Assembly: GCA_016288495.1 (NCBI GenBank)
Contig: JAEEZH010000029.1
Span: 1 to 36,240 of the forward strand
Length of the DNA: 36,240 nucleotides
Source of the DNA: Lachnospiraceae bacterium
GTDB lineage: Bacteria; Bacillota; Clostridia; Lachnospirales; Lachnospiraceae
Reading direction: 5' to 3'
The notes beneath the pieces were generated by a model. The model made no database searches. It was not told the origin of the DNA and was given only the letters and a program-made list of their open reading frames with translations. Positions 24,615-33,086 of the stretch are shown here, one piece after another (within the stretch, counting starts at the first letter, position 1; each line of letters begins with the position of its first letter). Both the position numbers and the translations under genes were made by a program.

Positions 24615-27461
24615 ATGAGAAACAAAAAGATCAAATCGGTATTTTCGATCATATTAAGCGCAGCCATGGTCTTTTCCGCTTTCTGTCCCGTATCGGCGAA
24701 GGAATACTCCGCAGTGTCGGTGCGTCAGTGTGCGACAGGGGCTGTGAATACGGAAGTCTTTGATGCGTCGGATTTTGCCTCGGTAGATCCCTCCGATCTG
24801 TCGGAGGAGCTCTTAGGATGCGCCTCATCCGAAGAGGAGACCAACGGCGACGGAGCGGTGGTCTATGCGACTCCCACCGCATCGGAAAATGCAGCGGGCA
24901 CCAAGGCCGATCCCATTAACCTGGGGACCGCTCTTAAGAATGCAAAGCCCGGAGATGAGATCCGCATCCCTGCAGGTTCTTATGTGAGTGCGGTCACCTT
25001 TACGGCTTCCGCTTTGGGAACCGATGTTGACCATATAAAGCTTAAGGGTGACGGCGGAAAGGCCGTGCTTGATTTTTCGACCCATCCCAATCATGCTTCG
25101 CTTGATGCGGATAATGATGGATATGATAAGGATAATGGAGGAATAAAGCTTACCGGAAGTTACTGGGAACTGTCCGATATAGAGATATGCCATGTACCCG
25201 GCGTGGGTCTGCAGGTGAGCGGATCCAATAACAAGATCGAAAACTGCCTCTTCCATCATAACCGTGATTCGGGACTGCAGATAAGCGGCGGCGGTGACAG
25301 AAGGGCAGACTGGGCTCATGACAATCTGGTCCTTAACTGTACTTCCCATGATAACTATGATGATTTCCGCCCGAAATACGGAGAGGATGCGGACGGTTTT
25401 GCCGCAAAGATACAGTTGGGAAGTGGAAATGTTTTTTCGGGCTGTATAGCTTACTGCAACAGCGACGACGGCTGGGATCTTTTTGCAAAGGATGATAATT
25501 TCCCCAATGAGGCCTGTACCATTATAAACTGTATCGCCTTCGGCAACGGTTATATGTCTGACGGTACTACCTCAAAGGAAGGTGACGGAAACGGCTTCAA
25601 GCTGGGAAGTAAAGACTGGGCAGTACCTAACCGGGTGATGAACTGCCTTGCCTTTGATAATGTGGGTCATGGTTTTACGGACAACAATAATACAGCTCCC
25701 ATAGAGATCAGAAAATGTACATCTTATAACAACGGAAAAGGAAATGGATTCGTAAGAGGGCAAAGAAATTACGGGTTTGAACAGGAAGTGGGAGGCCAGT
25801 CGTCAGATCTGCTGTCGGTATATTCATCATCCGCTGCCCCCAATGGTCTGGATAAATTCAACGCTACCATAGACCATTGCGTTCTGCAGGGTAACGACGG
25901 AAGCTATCATATTGGTGATACGACGGCTATTGTTTCCTCCTCCATGGCCGGGGAAAAGCTGGAAAAGGTCCTTGATGAGCATACCTTTGTATCTGTGGAT
26001 GTGCCTGCTTATGCAACCACGGATTTTGATAAGGTCTGGAGAAATTCCGACGGCAACCTGGCTCTGGGCGGTCTGTTTGAGGTGAGCGAACAAAGTCCCG
26101 CATACAGCTGGTCCAGAGTGAATAAGGCTCTGGGAGCAGATCTGTCCCAGGGTAAATATCAGGAATTTGATGAGGCACCTCTTACAAGCGCGCAGTTTAA
26201 CCAGGCTAAGCTGGAGGGTAAGGCGATAACCATTCCCACCGACGGAAAGATCCTGAATCTTTCCCTGTATCAGGTAGACGGCGGAAAATTCCCCAATCCT
26301 TCCAAGACCCCTGCCATTCCCGCTACTTTTGGAAACGAGTATTTTACCGTGAAGGCGGGTACAGGAAAGCAGATGACTCTCGGGGATGCAAAGTCCGAGG
26401 CCGATTTCGCTTACTTTGAAGACGGACAGAATGCCGGCCTGAAGAAGAGGCTGGTGCTGAACGGCGATCCTGAGTTATGCGATGAGGGTTATCTGGCCAG
26501 ATGTGTGGAATTCACCGTTCCGGAAAAAGCCTATACCACGGTCACTACATACGCATATGCTGATGAGGCCGGGGCCAGGCTGGCGGTGTATAAGGCGGAC
26601 GGCTCTCTTTTTGACGAGGGTATGACTCTTCAGCTTAAGAAGAAAGCCTTTTCAGGGGTCAGCTTCACTTTGAACACCCCCGGAAAATATTATATCGGTA
26701 CCAAAAATTATCAGAAAGACACATATATTTATTACATTCAGCAGACAGACACCCTGATCCCCGATCCTGTGCCGGAGGTGGAGCCTACCGAAGAGGAAAA
26801 GGCGAAGGACGCCATGGAAAAAGGTATGGGCTCGGCTGAGGATACCGCCGTGGTCACTCCTTCGGCCGACGGCAAGACCTTTACCCTGGATATACAGACC
26901 ACAGAGACCAGCCTGGACAGAGTGCTCACCGTAAATAAGGGAGATAAGATCACACTTGCAGGCTATGAGAAAAAGAGCCTTCAGGTGGATGCAGTCGGGA
27001 AGAAGCTGATCGGAGTGAATTCCAAGGGCGTTTTGAAGGCCAAGAAGGCTACGACTTCAAGCGGCGTGAAGTTCTCGTATAAGATAAACGGAGGCAACAC
27101 CACCGTGAACCTCACCCTGATCATCAAGGATCCTACCGTGAACGTATCCGGAAACGGACTGGCAAAGCCTATGAAGAAGCTCAGCGCACAGGTATATGAG
27201 GACAGTGAATTTGACATATCCATGGATATGACCTTCACGGGAAAGGTCCTTACCGATAAGGCAAAGAACAAGGCCGGCGTAGTATTTTATGATGCTGCGG
27301 GAAATGCGGTTCCCGACATTACCGGACTTAAGTTCATACTGGGTGATGATAAGAAGCTCCATGTAAGGGGCAAGACGGCCTATAAGGGAAGCTGCAGCAT
27401 ACCCTTTGCCGCATATGGAAAGAAATATACCCTTAAGATAAAGGTGGTAACCAGAAAGTGA
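24615..27461 (+). CDS. Secreted right-handed beta-helix protein, pectate lyase PL9-like (PelL/Pel9A-like), with C-terminal beta-rich domains
   Basis: Signal peptide MRNKKIKSVFSIILSAAMVFSAFCPVSA; DPINLGTALKNAKPGDEIRIPAGSY; ELSDIEICHVPGVGLQVSGSNNKIENCLFHHNRDSGLQISG; DADGFAAKIQLGSGNVFSGCIAYCNSDDGWDLFAKDD; DGNGFKLG. Confidence 0.88.
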   Translation: MRNKKIKSVFSIILSAAMVFSAFCPVSAKEYSAVSVRQCATGAVNTEVFDASDFASVDPSDLSEELLGCASSEEETNGDGAVVYATPTASENAAGTKADPINLGTALKNAKPGDEIRIPAGSYVSAVTFTASALGTDVDHIKLKGDGGKAVLDFSTHPNHASLDADNDGYDKDNGGIKLTGSYWELSDIEICHVPGVGLQVSGSNNKIENCLFHHNRDSGLQISGGGDRRADWAHDNLVLNCTSHDNYDDFRPKYGEDADGFAAKIQLGSGNVFSGCIAYCNSDDGWDLFAKDDNFPNEACTIINCIAFGNGYMSDGTTSKEGDGNGFKLGSKDWAVPNRVMNCLAFDNVGHGFTDNNNTAPIEIRKCTSYNNGKGNGFVRGQRNYGFEQEVGGQSSDLLSVYSSSAAPNGLDKFNATIDHCVLQGNDGSYHIGDTTAIVSSSMAGEKLEKVLDEHTFVSVDVPAYATTDFDKVWRNSDGNLALGGLFEVSEQSPAYSWSRVNKALGADLSQGKYQEFDEAPLTSAQFNQAKLEGKAITIPTDGKILNLSLYQVDGGKFPNPSKTPAIPATFGNEYFTVKAGTGKQMTLGDAKSEADFAYFEDGQNAGLKKRLVLNGDPELCDEGYLARCVEFTVPEKAYTTVTTYAYADEAGARLAVYKADGSLFDEGMTLQLKKKAFSGVSFTLNTPGKYYIGTKNYQKDTYIYYIQQTDTLIPDPVPEVEPTEEEKAKDAMEKGMGSAEDTAVVTPSADGKTFTLDIQTTETSLDRVLTVNKGDKITLAGYEKKSLQVDAVGKKLIGVNSKGVLKAKKATTSSGVKFSYKINGGNTTVNLTLIIKDPTVNVSGNGLAKPMKKLSAQVYEDSEFDISMDMTFTGKVLTDKAKNKAGVVFYDAAGNAVPDITGLKFILGDDKKLHVRGKTAYKGSCSIPFAAYGKKYTLKIKVVTRK

Positions 27462-27462
27462 G

Positions 27463-27486
27463 GGTAAAGCTCCGGAGAGCTTTACC
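27463..27486. terminator. Inverted repeat between convergent genes, putative bidirectional terminator
   Basis: GGTAAAGCTC-CGGA-GAGCTTTACC perfect 10-bp stem just after the stop at 27461 and overlapping the convergent stop at 27482; no clear T-run. Confidence 0.6.
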
Positions 27487-28528
27487 TGACCATGTCGTTG
27501 TATACGTCAAAGAAGCCGGATACATTTTCCTCCTCCCCGGGAGAGAAGGAAAGTGAATCCCAAAGCTCTGAGTTCAGGTTGGAATAGAGTGTCTGGACGA
27601 AATCGGTATAGATGTCGTTGAATACTTCGTTCTTCTGTTCTCTGACTATTTTTTCCTTGTTCAGATCAGTCTCTTCCCTGTTGAAGGTACTGATGCATTT
27701 GATGATGTGATATCCGTACCTGGTCTCCACCAGGTCGGATATCTCGTCCGTGTCTAAATTAAAGGCGGCCTCTTCAAAGGCCTGAGGCATATCCCCTTTC
27801 ATAAATGAATAGGTTATCTGATCGTCCTCGCTGTATTTTTGCGCCAGGGAATCAAAGTCTGCGCCTTCCTTGAGCTGTTTTAAAAGGTCTGCGGCCTTCA
27901 GCCTGGCTTTTTCCTTTGCCGTGGCGTTGTTGGAGGTGCTGTTGGAAGAGGGGATCTTTATCAGTATGTGCTTGGCGGTGATGGTCCTGGCCTCGTCGTC
28001 GGAGATCTCGGGATTCACATCCCTGGTCAGTTCGTTATACACCTTGTTGGCCAGGGCGTATTCGTGGTACATGCCGGCGATCCGCTCTTCGTTTATGTCA
28101 AGCTTCTGCCTTATACTGTCATTCAGCATGGCGTTATAGGTGGCAGCGGCTTTGTTTACCGTCTCTTCCTCCCCTTCGTCCAGGGTGATGCCGTGATCCT
28201 CGGCCAGCAGGTTCATGACCTTTATCTGGGCCAGACGCGCCAGGATGGTGTCCTTCAGCTGGTCCCCCAGGGTGATGCCTCCCAGGTCCTTCTGCCAGAT
28301 CTCGTCTCCGAACAGGCTTTCAAACTGGTTCTGGGCGGTGCTCATATATACGTTCACCTCATAGAGATGGCAGGCGCTTTCGTCTATCCTGAACACCTCA
28401 TCGTCCTCGAAGGGGGTGGTGAGGACTATTTCGGTGTTCTTTTCAGCCTTCTTACAGCCGGTAACGGCGGCAGCACCGGCGAGGGTCATGAGGAATATGG
28501 CTAAAACAGTCTTGTTTCCGATCTTCAT
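27482..28528 (-). CDS. PrsA-like foldase lipoprotein, parvulin-type PPIase (PpiC)
   Basis: Lipobox-like MKIGNKTVLAIFLMTLAGAAAVTGCKK; parvulin core ARTITAKHILIKIPSSNS...KAADLLKQLKEGADFDSLAQKYSED...FMKGDMPQAFEEAAFNLDTDEISDLVETRYGYHIIKCI. Confidence 0.92.
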   Translation of the reverse strand: MKIGNKTVLAIFLMTLAGAAAVTGCKKAEKNTEIVLTTPFEDDEVFRIDESACHLYEVNVYMSTAQNQFESLFGDEIWQKDLGGITLGDQLKDTILARLAQIKVMNLLAEDHGITLDEGEEETVNKAAATYNAMLNDSIRQKLDINEERIAGMYHEYALANKVYNELTRDVNPEISDDEARTITAKHILIKIPSSNSTSNNATAKEKARLKAADLLKQLKEGADFDSLAQKYSEDDQITYSFMKGDMPQAFEEAAFNLDTDEISDLVETRYGYHIIKCISTFNREETDLNKEKIVREQKNEVFNDIYTDFVQTLYSNLNSELWDSLSFSPGEEENVSGFFDVYNDMVR

Positions 28529-28627
28529 TCGAATCTCCTTTAAAAATAAAAAAACTTCTTTATTTTTAACACATTTTAGATTAAAATAGAAGAGGTATTT
28601 TAATACAAGGTCAAGGAGGGTTACCTG

Positions 28628-29236
28628 ATGTCCAGAAAGAGTAATAAGACACTGATGTTTGCAGCACTGGCTGCAGTGGCGGCAGCCGGAGCTTATTTTT
28701 ATTACATGAAAAAGGTCAAGGATGCGGATTTTGACGACTTCGATGATTTCGAGGATGACGATACGGAGCTGGAGGATTATCTGAGCGAGAGCGCTTACCA
28801 GTCAGAGCAGAAGGAGCGTTCCATAAAGGATGTATTCCCCATCAATCTTTCTTCCGAGGGCGTGTCCGAGGCTAAGGAATCCCTTAAGAAGGTGGTGCTG
28901 GATATAGGAGAGAAGGTTTCGGGCGTTATTTCCGACCAGCCTTCCGGCGTGGTAAAGTCAGACAGCGGTGCGGCCGTAAAGGATTTCAGTTTCTATGATC
29001 TGTCGGCTGACGAGGACGATTTCGTAAAAGAGGACAAGCCCCTGGATATCATAGACAGCGGCCGTTCCTCAGCCCAGAGTGAGGCCCCTTCATATCTCGA
29101 TCAGGTGGCTGCCTCGGATGAGGATAGTATTTCTGAGGATGAGAGCGCATCAGATACCGACTCTTCTGAGACTGAGACAGAGGATGAGGATAGCGAAGAG
29201 GTTTCCGGGACGGATGAGGATAAGGATGAGGCTTAA
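28628..29236 (+). CDS. Hypothetical acidic protein with N-terminal membrane anchor
   Basis: MSRKSNKTLMFAALAAVAAAGAYFYYMKKVKDADFDDFDDFEDDDTELEDY; highly acidic Asp/Glu/Ser tail; RBS AAGGAGGG upstream. Confidence 0.75.
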   Translation: MSRKSNKTLMFAALAAVAAAGAYFYYMKKVKDADFDDFDDFEDDDTELEDYLSESAYQSEQKERSIKDVFPINLSSEGVSEAKESLKKVVLDIGEKVSGVISDQPSGVVKSDSGAAVKDFSFYDLSADEDDFVKEDKPLDIIDSGRSSAQSEAPSYLDQVAASDEDSISEDESASDTDSSETETEDEDSEEVSGTDEDKDEA

Positions 29237-29289
29237 GAACCGGTTTTATCCGTGAGGACCGAAAAAATAAAGAAAAAAGAAAAAATCGC

Positions 29290-29318
29290 TTGACGAAGGG
29301 TCCGAATGATAGTATAAT
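29290..29318 (+). promoter_or_regulatory. Sigma70-type promoter for the tRNA pair
   Basis: TTGACG - 17 nt - TATAAT, about 40 bp upstream of the first tRNA. Confidence 0.8.
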
Positions 29319-29356
29319 CACGTTTGTGGTTTTTCGGATCACACATATATATAAAT

Positions 29357-29429
29357 GGGATCTTAGCTCAGCTGGGAGAGCATCTGCCTTACAAGCAGAG
29401 GGTCATAGGTTCGAGCCCTATAGGTCCCA
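29357..29429 (+). tRNA. tRNA-Val (TAC anticodon)
   Basis: Complete cloverleaf by eye: acceptor GGGATCT/AGGTCCC, D-arm GCTCAGCTGGGAGAGC, anticodon stem TCTGC-CTTACAA-GCAGA, T-loop GGTTCGAGCC. Confidence 0.95.
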
Positions 29430-29455
29430 TTTGTCTTGTGTTTAACACAGGATGT

Positions 29456-29529
29456 GGCGAGGTAGCTCAGCTGGCTAGAGCACACGGTTCATACCCGTGG
29501 TGTCGGGGGTTCAAGTCCCCCCCTCGCTA
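29456..29529 (+). tRNA. tRNA-Met (CAT anticodon; elongator-like)
   Basis: Acceptor GGCGAGG/CCTCGCT, D-arm GCTCAGCTGGCTAGAGC, anticodon stem CACGG-TTCATAC-CCGTG, T-arm GGGGGTTCAAGTCCCCC. Elongator assignment by similarity; CAT could in principle be tRNA-Ile2. Confidence 0.92.
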
Positions 29530-29530
29530 T

Positions 29531-29569
29531 TAAGGAAAAGGGAATCCCGACGGGATTCCCTTTTCCTTA
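29531..29569 (+). terminator. Long perfect hairpin terminator after the tRNAs
   Basis: TAAGGAAAAGGGAATCCC-GAC-GGGATTCCCTTTTCCTTA, 18-bp perfect stem. Confidence 0.85.
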
Positions 29570-29625
29570 ATTACAGAACGTGGATCAACCCGACACCACG
29601 GAGTCCTTCCCCTCGCCTTACTGAG

Positions 29626-30747
29626 ATGATTATCAAAGAAATTTCTTACTACAAAAACTTTAAATGCCTCGAGGGCTCCTGCCCCCACACCTGCTGCCAC
29701 GGCTGGATCATCCCTATCTCGGAGGATGAGTTCGAGCGCTTCATGCAGGAGAAGGGCCTTCTTAAACTGCGGCTTGTCCTGGCCATGTTCTTTCGAAACG
29801 GCACGGGTTTTAACACCGGCTGCAGGACCTGTACCTTCCATACGAAGCTTGGACTGTGCGAATTGCAGCTTATAAAGGGGCATGATTTCCTTCCTTCCGC
29901 CTGCCGTGAATTCCCCAGGTTTTACAGGAATTACGGCCCTTTTGAGGAGCGCTATCTGGATCTGTCCTGTATAAAAGCCGTGCAGATGTTTTTTGACAAT
30001 ATGGATGATCTCCGGCTTGTTGAATATGAGGGCGAAAAGGGAAGCGATATCTGCACCACAAATGATGATCATGGCTTTTTGAATGCGCTTATGGCAAAGA
30101 GAGACGAGATGCTGGGGCTTTTGAAAGGCTGTGACGATGCGGACAGGCTTGACAGGGTGCTGGCAGCGATCGCGGATCATGCAAAGAAGGCTCAGGATGC
30201 CTTTGTTCTGGGGGATACGGGTTATCTCGACCGGGAGAAGACAGAGGTTTTGCCTCTCGATGAAAAATGCCCCCGTATTTTCCCCGCAGCTTCCGGTATA
30301 CTTATGGAGATCCTGGATACGGGACTTTATTCATCAAGGCTCAGGATGACCAATCCCGCCCTTTATATGCTCTTTTCTCTTCCCTTAAAAGAATACCGTC
30401 ATCTGATGGCTTCCCAGAAGGTTTGGGATAATCAGTGGAAGGAGTTCGTAAAAAGACATCCCCGAGTCGTAAAGATCTGCAGTGCATATTATTCCTATTA
30501 TCTGATGCAGTATTATTTTGCCGCCTACGAGGACTACAGCTTTCTGAGACATGTCATGATGGGCATCATCCACACGAATATGGTATTCCTGCTCATGTGC
30601 CTTCATGAGAAATATGCAGGCGATCTTTTGGACGACCACGCCATGACCATCATCGCCTGCTATAACAGAAGGGCCTATTTTAACGATAACGTGAAGGATG
30701 AGATGTACGACGTCTTCATGAGGCATTTTCAAAATAACCGGCCCTGA
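29626..30747 (+). CDS. FliB-like (flagellin lysine-N-methylase family) Cys-cluster protein
   Basis: MIIKEISYYKNFKCLEGSCPHTCCHGWIIPISEDEFERF...GCRTCTFHTKLGLCELQLIKGHDFLPSACREFPRF...ERYLDLSCIKAVQMFF. Start set to ATG 29626; the ORF-track start at 29497 lies inside the tRNA. Confidence 0.8.
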   Translation: MIIKEISYYKNFKCLEGSCPHTCCHGWIIPISEDEFERFMQEKGLLKLRLVLAMFFRNGTGFNTGCRTCTFHTKLGLCELQLIKGHDFLPSACREFPRFYRNYGPFEERYLDLSCIKAVQMFFDNMDDLRLVEYEGEKGSDICTTNDDHGFLNALMAKRDEMLGLLKGCDDADRLDRVLAAIADHAKKAQDAFVLGDTGYLDREKTEVLPLDEKCPRIFPAASGILMEILDTGLYSSRLRMTNPALYMLFSLPLKEYRHLMASQKVWDNQWKEFVKRHPRVVKICSAYYSYYLMQYYFAAYEDYSFLRHVMMGIIHTNMVFLLMCLHEKYAGDLLDDHAMTIIACYNRRAYFNDNVKDEMYDVFMRHFQNNRP

Positions 30748-30757
30748 AACAAATGTG

Positions 30758-30786
30758 TTGTAAATCGGACGCTTTTCGGATATAAT
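30758..30786 (+). promoter_or_regulatory. Candidate sigma70-type promoter for the L,D-transpeptidase gene
   Basis: TTGTAA - 17 nt - TATAAT. Confidence 0.65.
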
Positions 30787-30834
30787 TACAGTTTGTTGAT
30801 ATTTGTATACATTCATTGACTTTACAAAACGATT

Positions 30835-32082
30835 ATGAAAAAGGCTATCCTGATAACCTTAGGCGTATTGATGCTTCTTATCCTCGGATGTTTTATCACC
30901 GGGTTTAAGTTTTATACCGCCGGATACAGGTATGATCCCATAAACAGGGATATGATCAATATAGATATGACTCCCGAGGTGCGCACCATGCAGCTGACCC
31001 TTAATGAGGGAGATATCAAAAGGCAGTATCCGGTGGATGTGACATACACTCCCTTTGTGGATGGAGATGTCAGCAATCTCTTCATATCCGAAGCAGACAT
31101 ATCTTATCTGACCACCCCGGACGAAAAACAGATAGATGACAGTGTGGATACTTTTTTGTCCCTCACCACCCGCAGGGGAATGGAAAGTGCAAAGCTGGAT
31201 AAAAATCTTCACTATACCGACACGATCCAGGGCAACCAGGTATCGGCAAATACCCTGAAAAGGGATATCGTATCCGAATTTCCCGCTGTCGGTAATTTCA
31301 GCGTTGAGGATTATTATGTGGTGGAGCCGGACAACAGGGGAGAAAAGCTCTCCGAGCTTTATAACCGGGTAAAAGATCTGACCATCACCTATGAAAACGG
31401 CCAGTCCATATCGGCCATGAGGATGGATCCCGTCTTCGATGAGCTGAAACGCACGGTCACCTTTGACGAGGATAAGATAAAAGAAGAGGTGAGGAAGCTG
31501 ATGCTCACCATGGATGATGCGGGGCAGAAGTCCATCAGCTTTAATTCCACGAATATGGGGGTCATCAGGGTCAAGGGCGGCACCTGGGGACATATCACGG
31601 ATACAAAGGCGGAGACCGAATATGTGCTGGAAAAATTCAGGTCACTGGGCGAGCCCGAGGAAAACAGAAAACCCATAATGATCCAGGACCTTGACTGGAA
31701 TCTGCCCAGGGATTACATAGAGGTGGATAAAAAGAACCAGCATGTGTATGTGTATGAAAACGGCAGGCTGATAATGGATGACGACTGCGTGACCGGGCTT
31801 TATCCCAAGCGCAAGACACCCTCCGGGATATTCTTCATTTCCGAGAAGATGAAGAATAAGACCCTGAGAGGACCGGGTTACGCTTCTTTTGTAAACAGAT
31901 GGATGAGGATCACCAATTCCGGAGTGGGACTTCATGACGCCAGCTGGAGAGGCAGGTTCGGAGGTGAGATCTACCTTCGCGACGGATCCCACGGCTGTAT
32001 CAATCTGCCCCGGCAGTTTGCCTATGATCTGTATGACTATGTATATGACAAAGAAAACTATTGCGTTGTGGTCCATGACTGA
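30835..32082 (+). CDS. L,D-transpeptidase (YkuD catalytic domain, N-terminal membrane anchor)
   Basis: N-terminal hydrophobic helix; C-terminal YIEVDKKNQHVYVYENGRLIMDDDCVTG...TPSGIFFISEKMKNKTLRG...GVGLHDASWRGRFGGEIYLRDGSHGCINLP (HGC catalytic motif). Confidence 0.95.
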   Translation: MKKAILITLGVLMLLILGCFITGFKFYTAGYRYDPINRDMINIDMTPEVRTMQLTLNEGDIKRQYPVDVTYTPFVDGDVSNLFISEADISYLTTPDEKQIDDSVDTFLSLTTRRGMESAKLDKNLHYTDTIQGNQVSANTLKRDIVSEFPAVGNFSVEDYYVVEPDNRGEKLSELYNRVKDLTITYENGQSISAMRMDPVFDELKRTVTFDEDKIKEEVRKLMLTMDDAGQKSISFNSTNMGVIRVKGGTWGHITDTKAETEYVLEKFRSLGEPEENRKPIMIQDLDWNLPRDYIEVDKKNQHVYVYENGRLIMDDDCVTGLYPKRKTPSGIFFISEKMKNKTLRGPGYASFVNRWMRITNSGVGLHDASWRGRFGGEIYLRDGSHGCINLPRQFAYDLYDYVYDKENYCVVVHD

Positions 32083-32150
32083 TGGGGACGTGTGATATGG
32101 GCGGCCCGGCGGTGACCTGAGACGGATGGTGAGAAGGAGCCCGGTTTGTA

Positions 32151-32179
32151 TTGACAATTTTTCGCTGCAGTAATACAAT
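32151..32179 (+). promoter_or_regulatory. Promoter for TPP riboswitch-thiT transcript
   Basis: TTGACA - 17 nt - TACAAT. Confidence 0.75.
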
Positions 32180-32201
32180 GTTCTCCGATACTATAATAAT
32201 T

Positions 32202-32282
32202 ACAGCTGGGGGAGCATATTGCTGAGAGGCCGCGGCCGACCCTTATTACCTGATACGGATAATGCCGTCGTAGGGAAGCTGT
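32202..32282 (+). ncRNA. TPP (THI-box) riboswitch
   Basis: GGGGGAGC...GCTGAGA...GACCCTT...ACCTGATACGGATAATGCCGTCGTAGGGAA; P1 ACAGCT/AGCTGT. Confidence 0.96.
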
Positions 32283-32308
32283 CATCCTGTTTTCGATGAC
32301 TTTTGTTT

Positions 32309-32336
32309 ACCTCCTGCTGTATTGATCGCAGGAGGT
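32309..32336 (+). promoter_or_regulatory. Expression-platform hairpin containing the thiT Shine-Dalgarno
   Basis: ACCTCCTGC-TGTATTGATC-GCAGGAGGT perfect 9-bp stem; GGAGG in the 3' strand lies 7 nt before ATG 32343. Confidence 0.8.
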
Positions 32337-32342
32337 TTTATT

Positions 32343-33062
32343 ATGCAGTTATTTCTGGAAGCAAACGACGGATATTATTCCCTTACGAAGGCCGGTACCA
32401 TACTGTGTCTGGTGATCGCGCTTATTCTGTTTGCAGCGGCAGCCCTGGCAAACGAAAAATTCGACAAGGCTCTGTCCAAGGGCAAGGAGAATTCAAAGAA
32501 GGAGTCTTTGTTTTCCGTAAGGCAGCTCGCCTTTGCGGGAGTGGCGTTGGCACTGGCCTACGCTCTGTCCTATGTGAAGCTCATCCATATGCCCTGGGGC
32601 GGTTCGGTGACGCTTTGTTCCATGCTTTTTGTCTGCCTGATCGGCTACTGGTACGGCCCCAGGATCGGACTGGTCTGTGCTTTTGCATACAGCATTCTTC
32701 AGTTCGTCCAGGGGGGAGGCAGCTATATCGTTTCCCCTTTACAGGTCCTCTTTGATTATCTGCTGGCCTTCACCGCTCTGGGATTTTCGGGTTTCTTCAC
32801 CAAATTAAAAAAAGGTCTTCTGATCGGTTATATAGTGGCTGTTGCCGGCAGGTTCCTGTTTACCTGCATAGCCAGCTATCTTTTCTGGATGGATTACATG
32901 CCGGAAGAATTTCCAAAGGCACTTTCGGTTGTTTATCCTTTATGTTATAATTTTGCCTATATGGGGGTCGAAGCGATCATCACCGTTGCGATCCTTTGTG
33001 TGAAGCCCGTAGGCGTCGCCATGGAAAAGGTGAGGGCGATGGCGCTGGGAAACGGAAAATAG
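32343..33062 (+). CDS. thiT: Energy-coupled thiamine transporter S component ThiT
   Basis: Membrane protein with PWGGSVTLCSMLFVCLIGYWYGPRIGLVCAFAYSILQFVQGGGSYIVSPLQVLFDYLLAFTALGFSGFF; directly after a TPP riboswitch. Start set to ATG 32343. Confidence 0.93.
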   Translation: MQLFLEANDGYYSLTKAGTILCLVIALILFAAAALANEKFDKALSKGKENSKKESLFSVRQLAFAGVALALAYALSYVKLIHMPWGGSVTLCSMLFVCLIGYWYGPRIGLVCAFAYSILQFVQGGGSYIVSPLQVLFDYLLAFTALGFSGFFTKLKKGLLIGYIVAVAGRFLFTCIASYLFWMDYMPEEFPKALSVVYPLCYNFAYMGVEAIITVAILCVKPVGVAMEKVRAMALGNGK

Positions 33063-33086
33063 ATCCTTTCGGATGGGTGGAAGTGT

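Noticed and set aside
29324-29533. 69-aa ORF MWFFGSHIYINGILAQLGEHLPYKQRVIGSSPIGPICLVF...
   Set aside because: Translation of the two tRNA genes; a typical spurious tRNA-derived ORF.
29497-29625. N-terminal extension of the FliB-like ORF
   Set aside because: Runs through tRNA-Met and its terminator hairpin; ATG at 29626 matches the family N-terminus (YYKNFKC).
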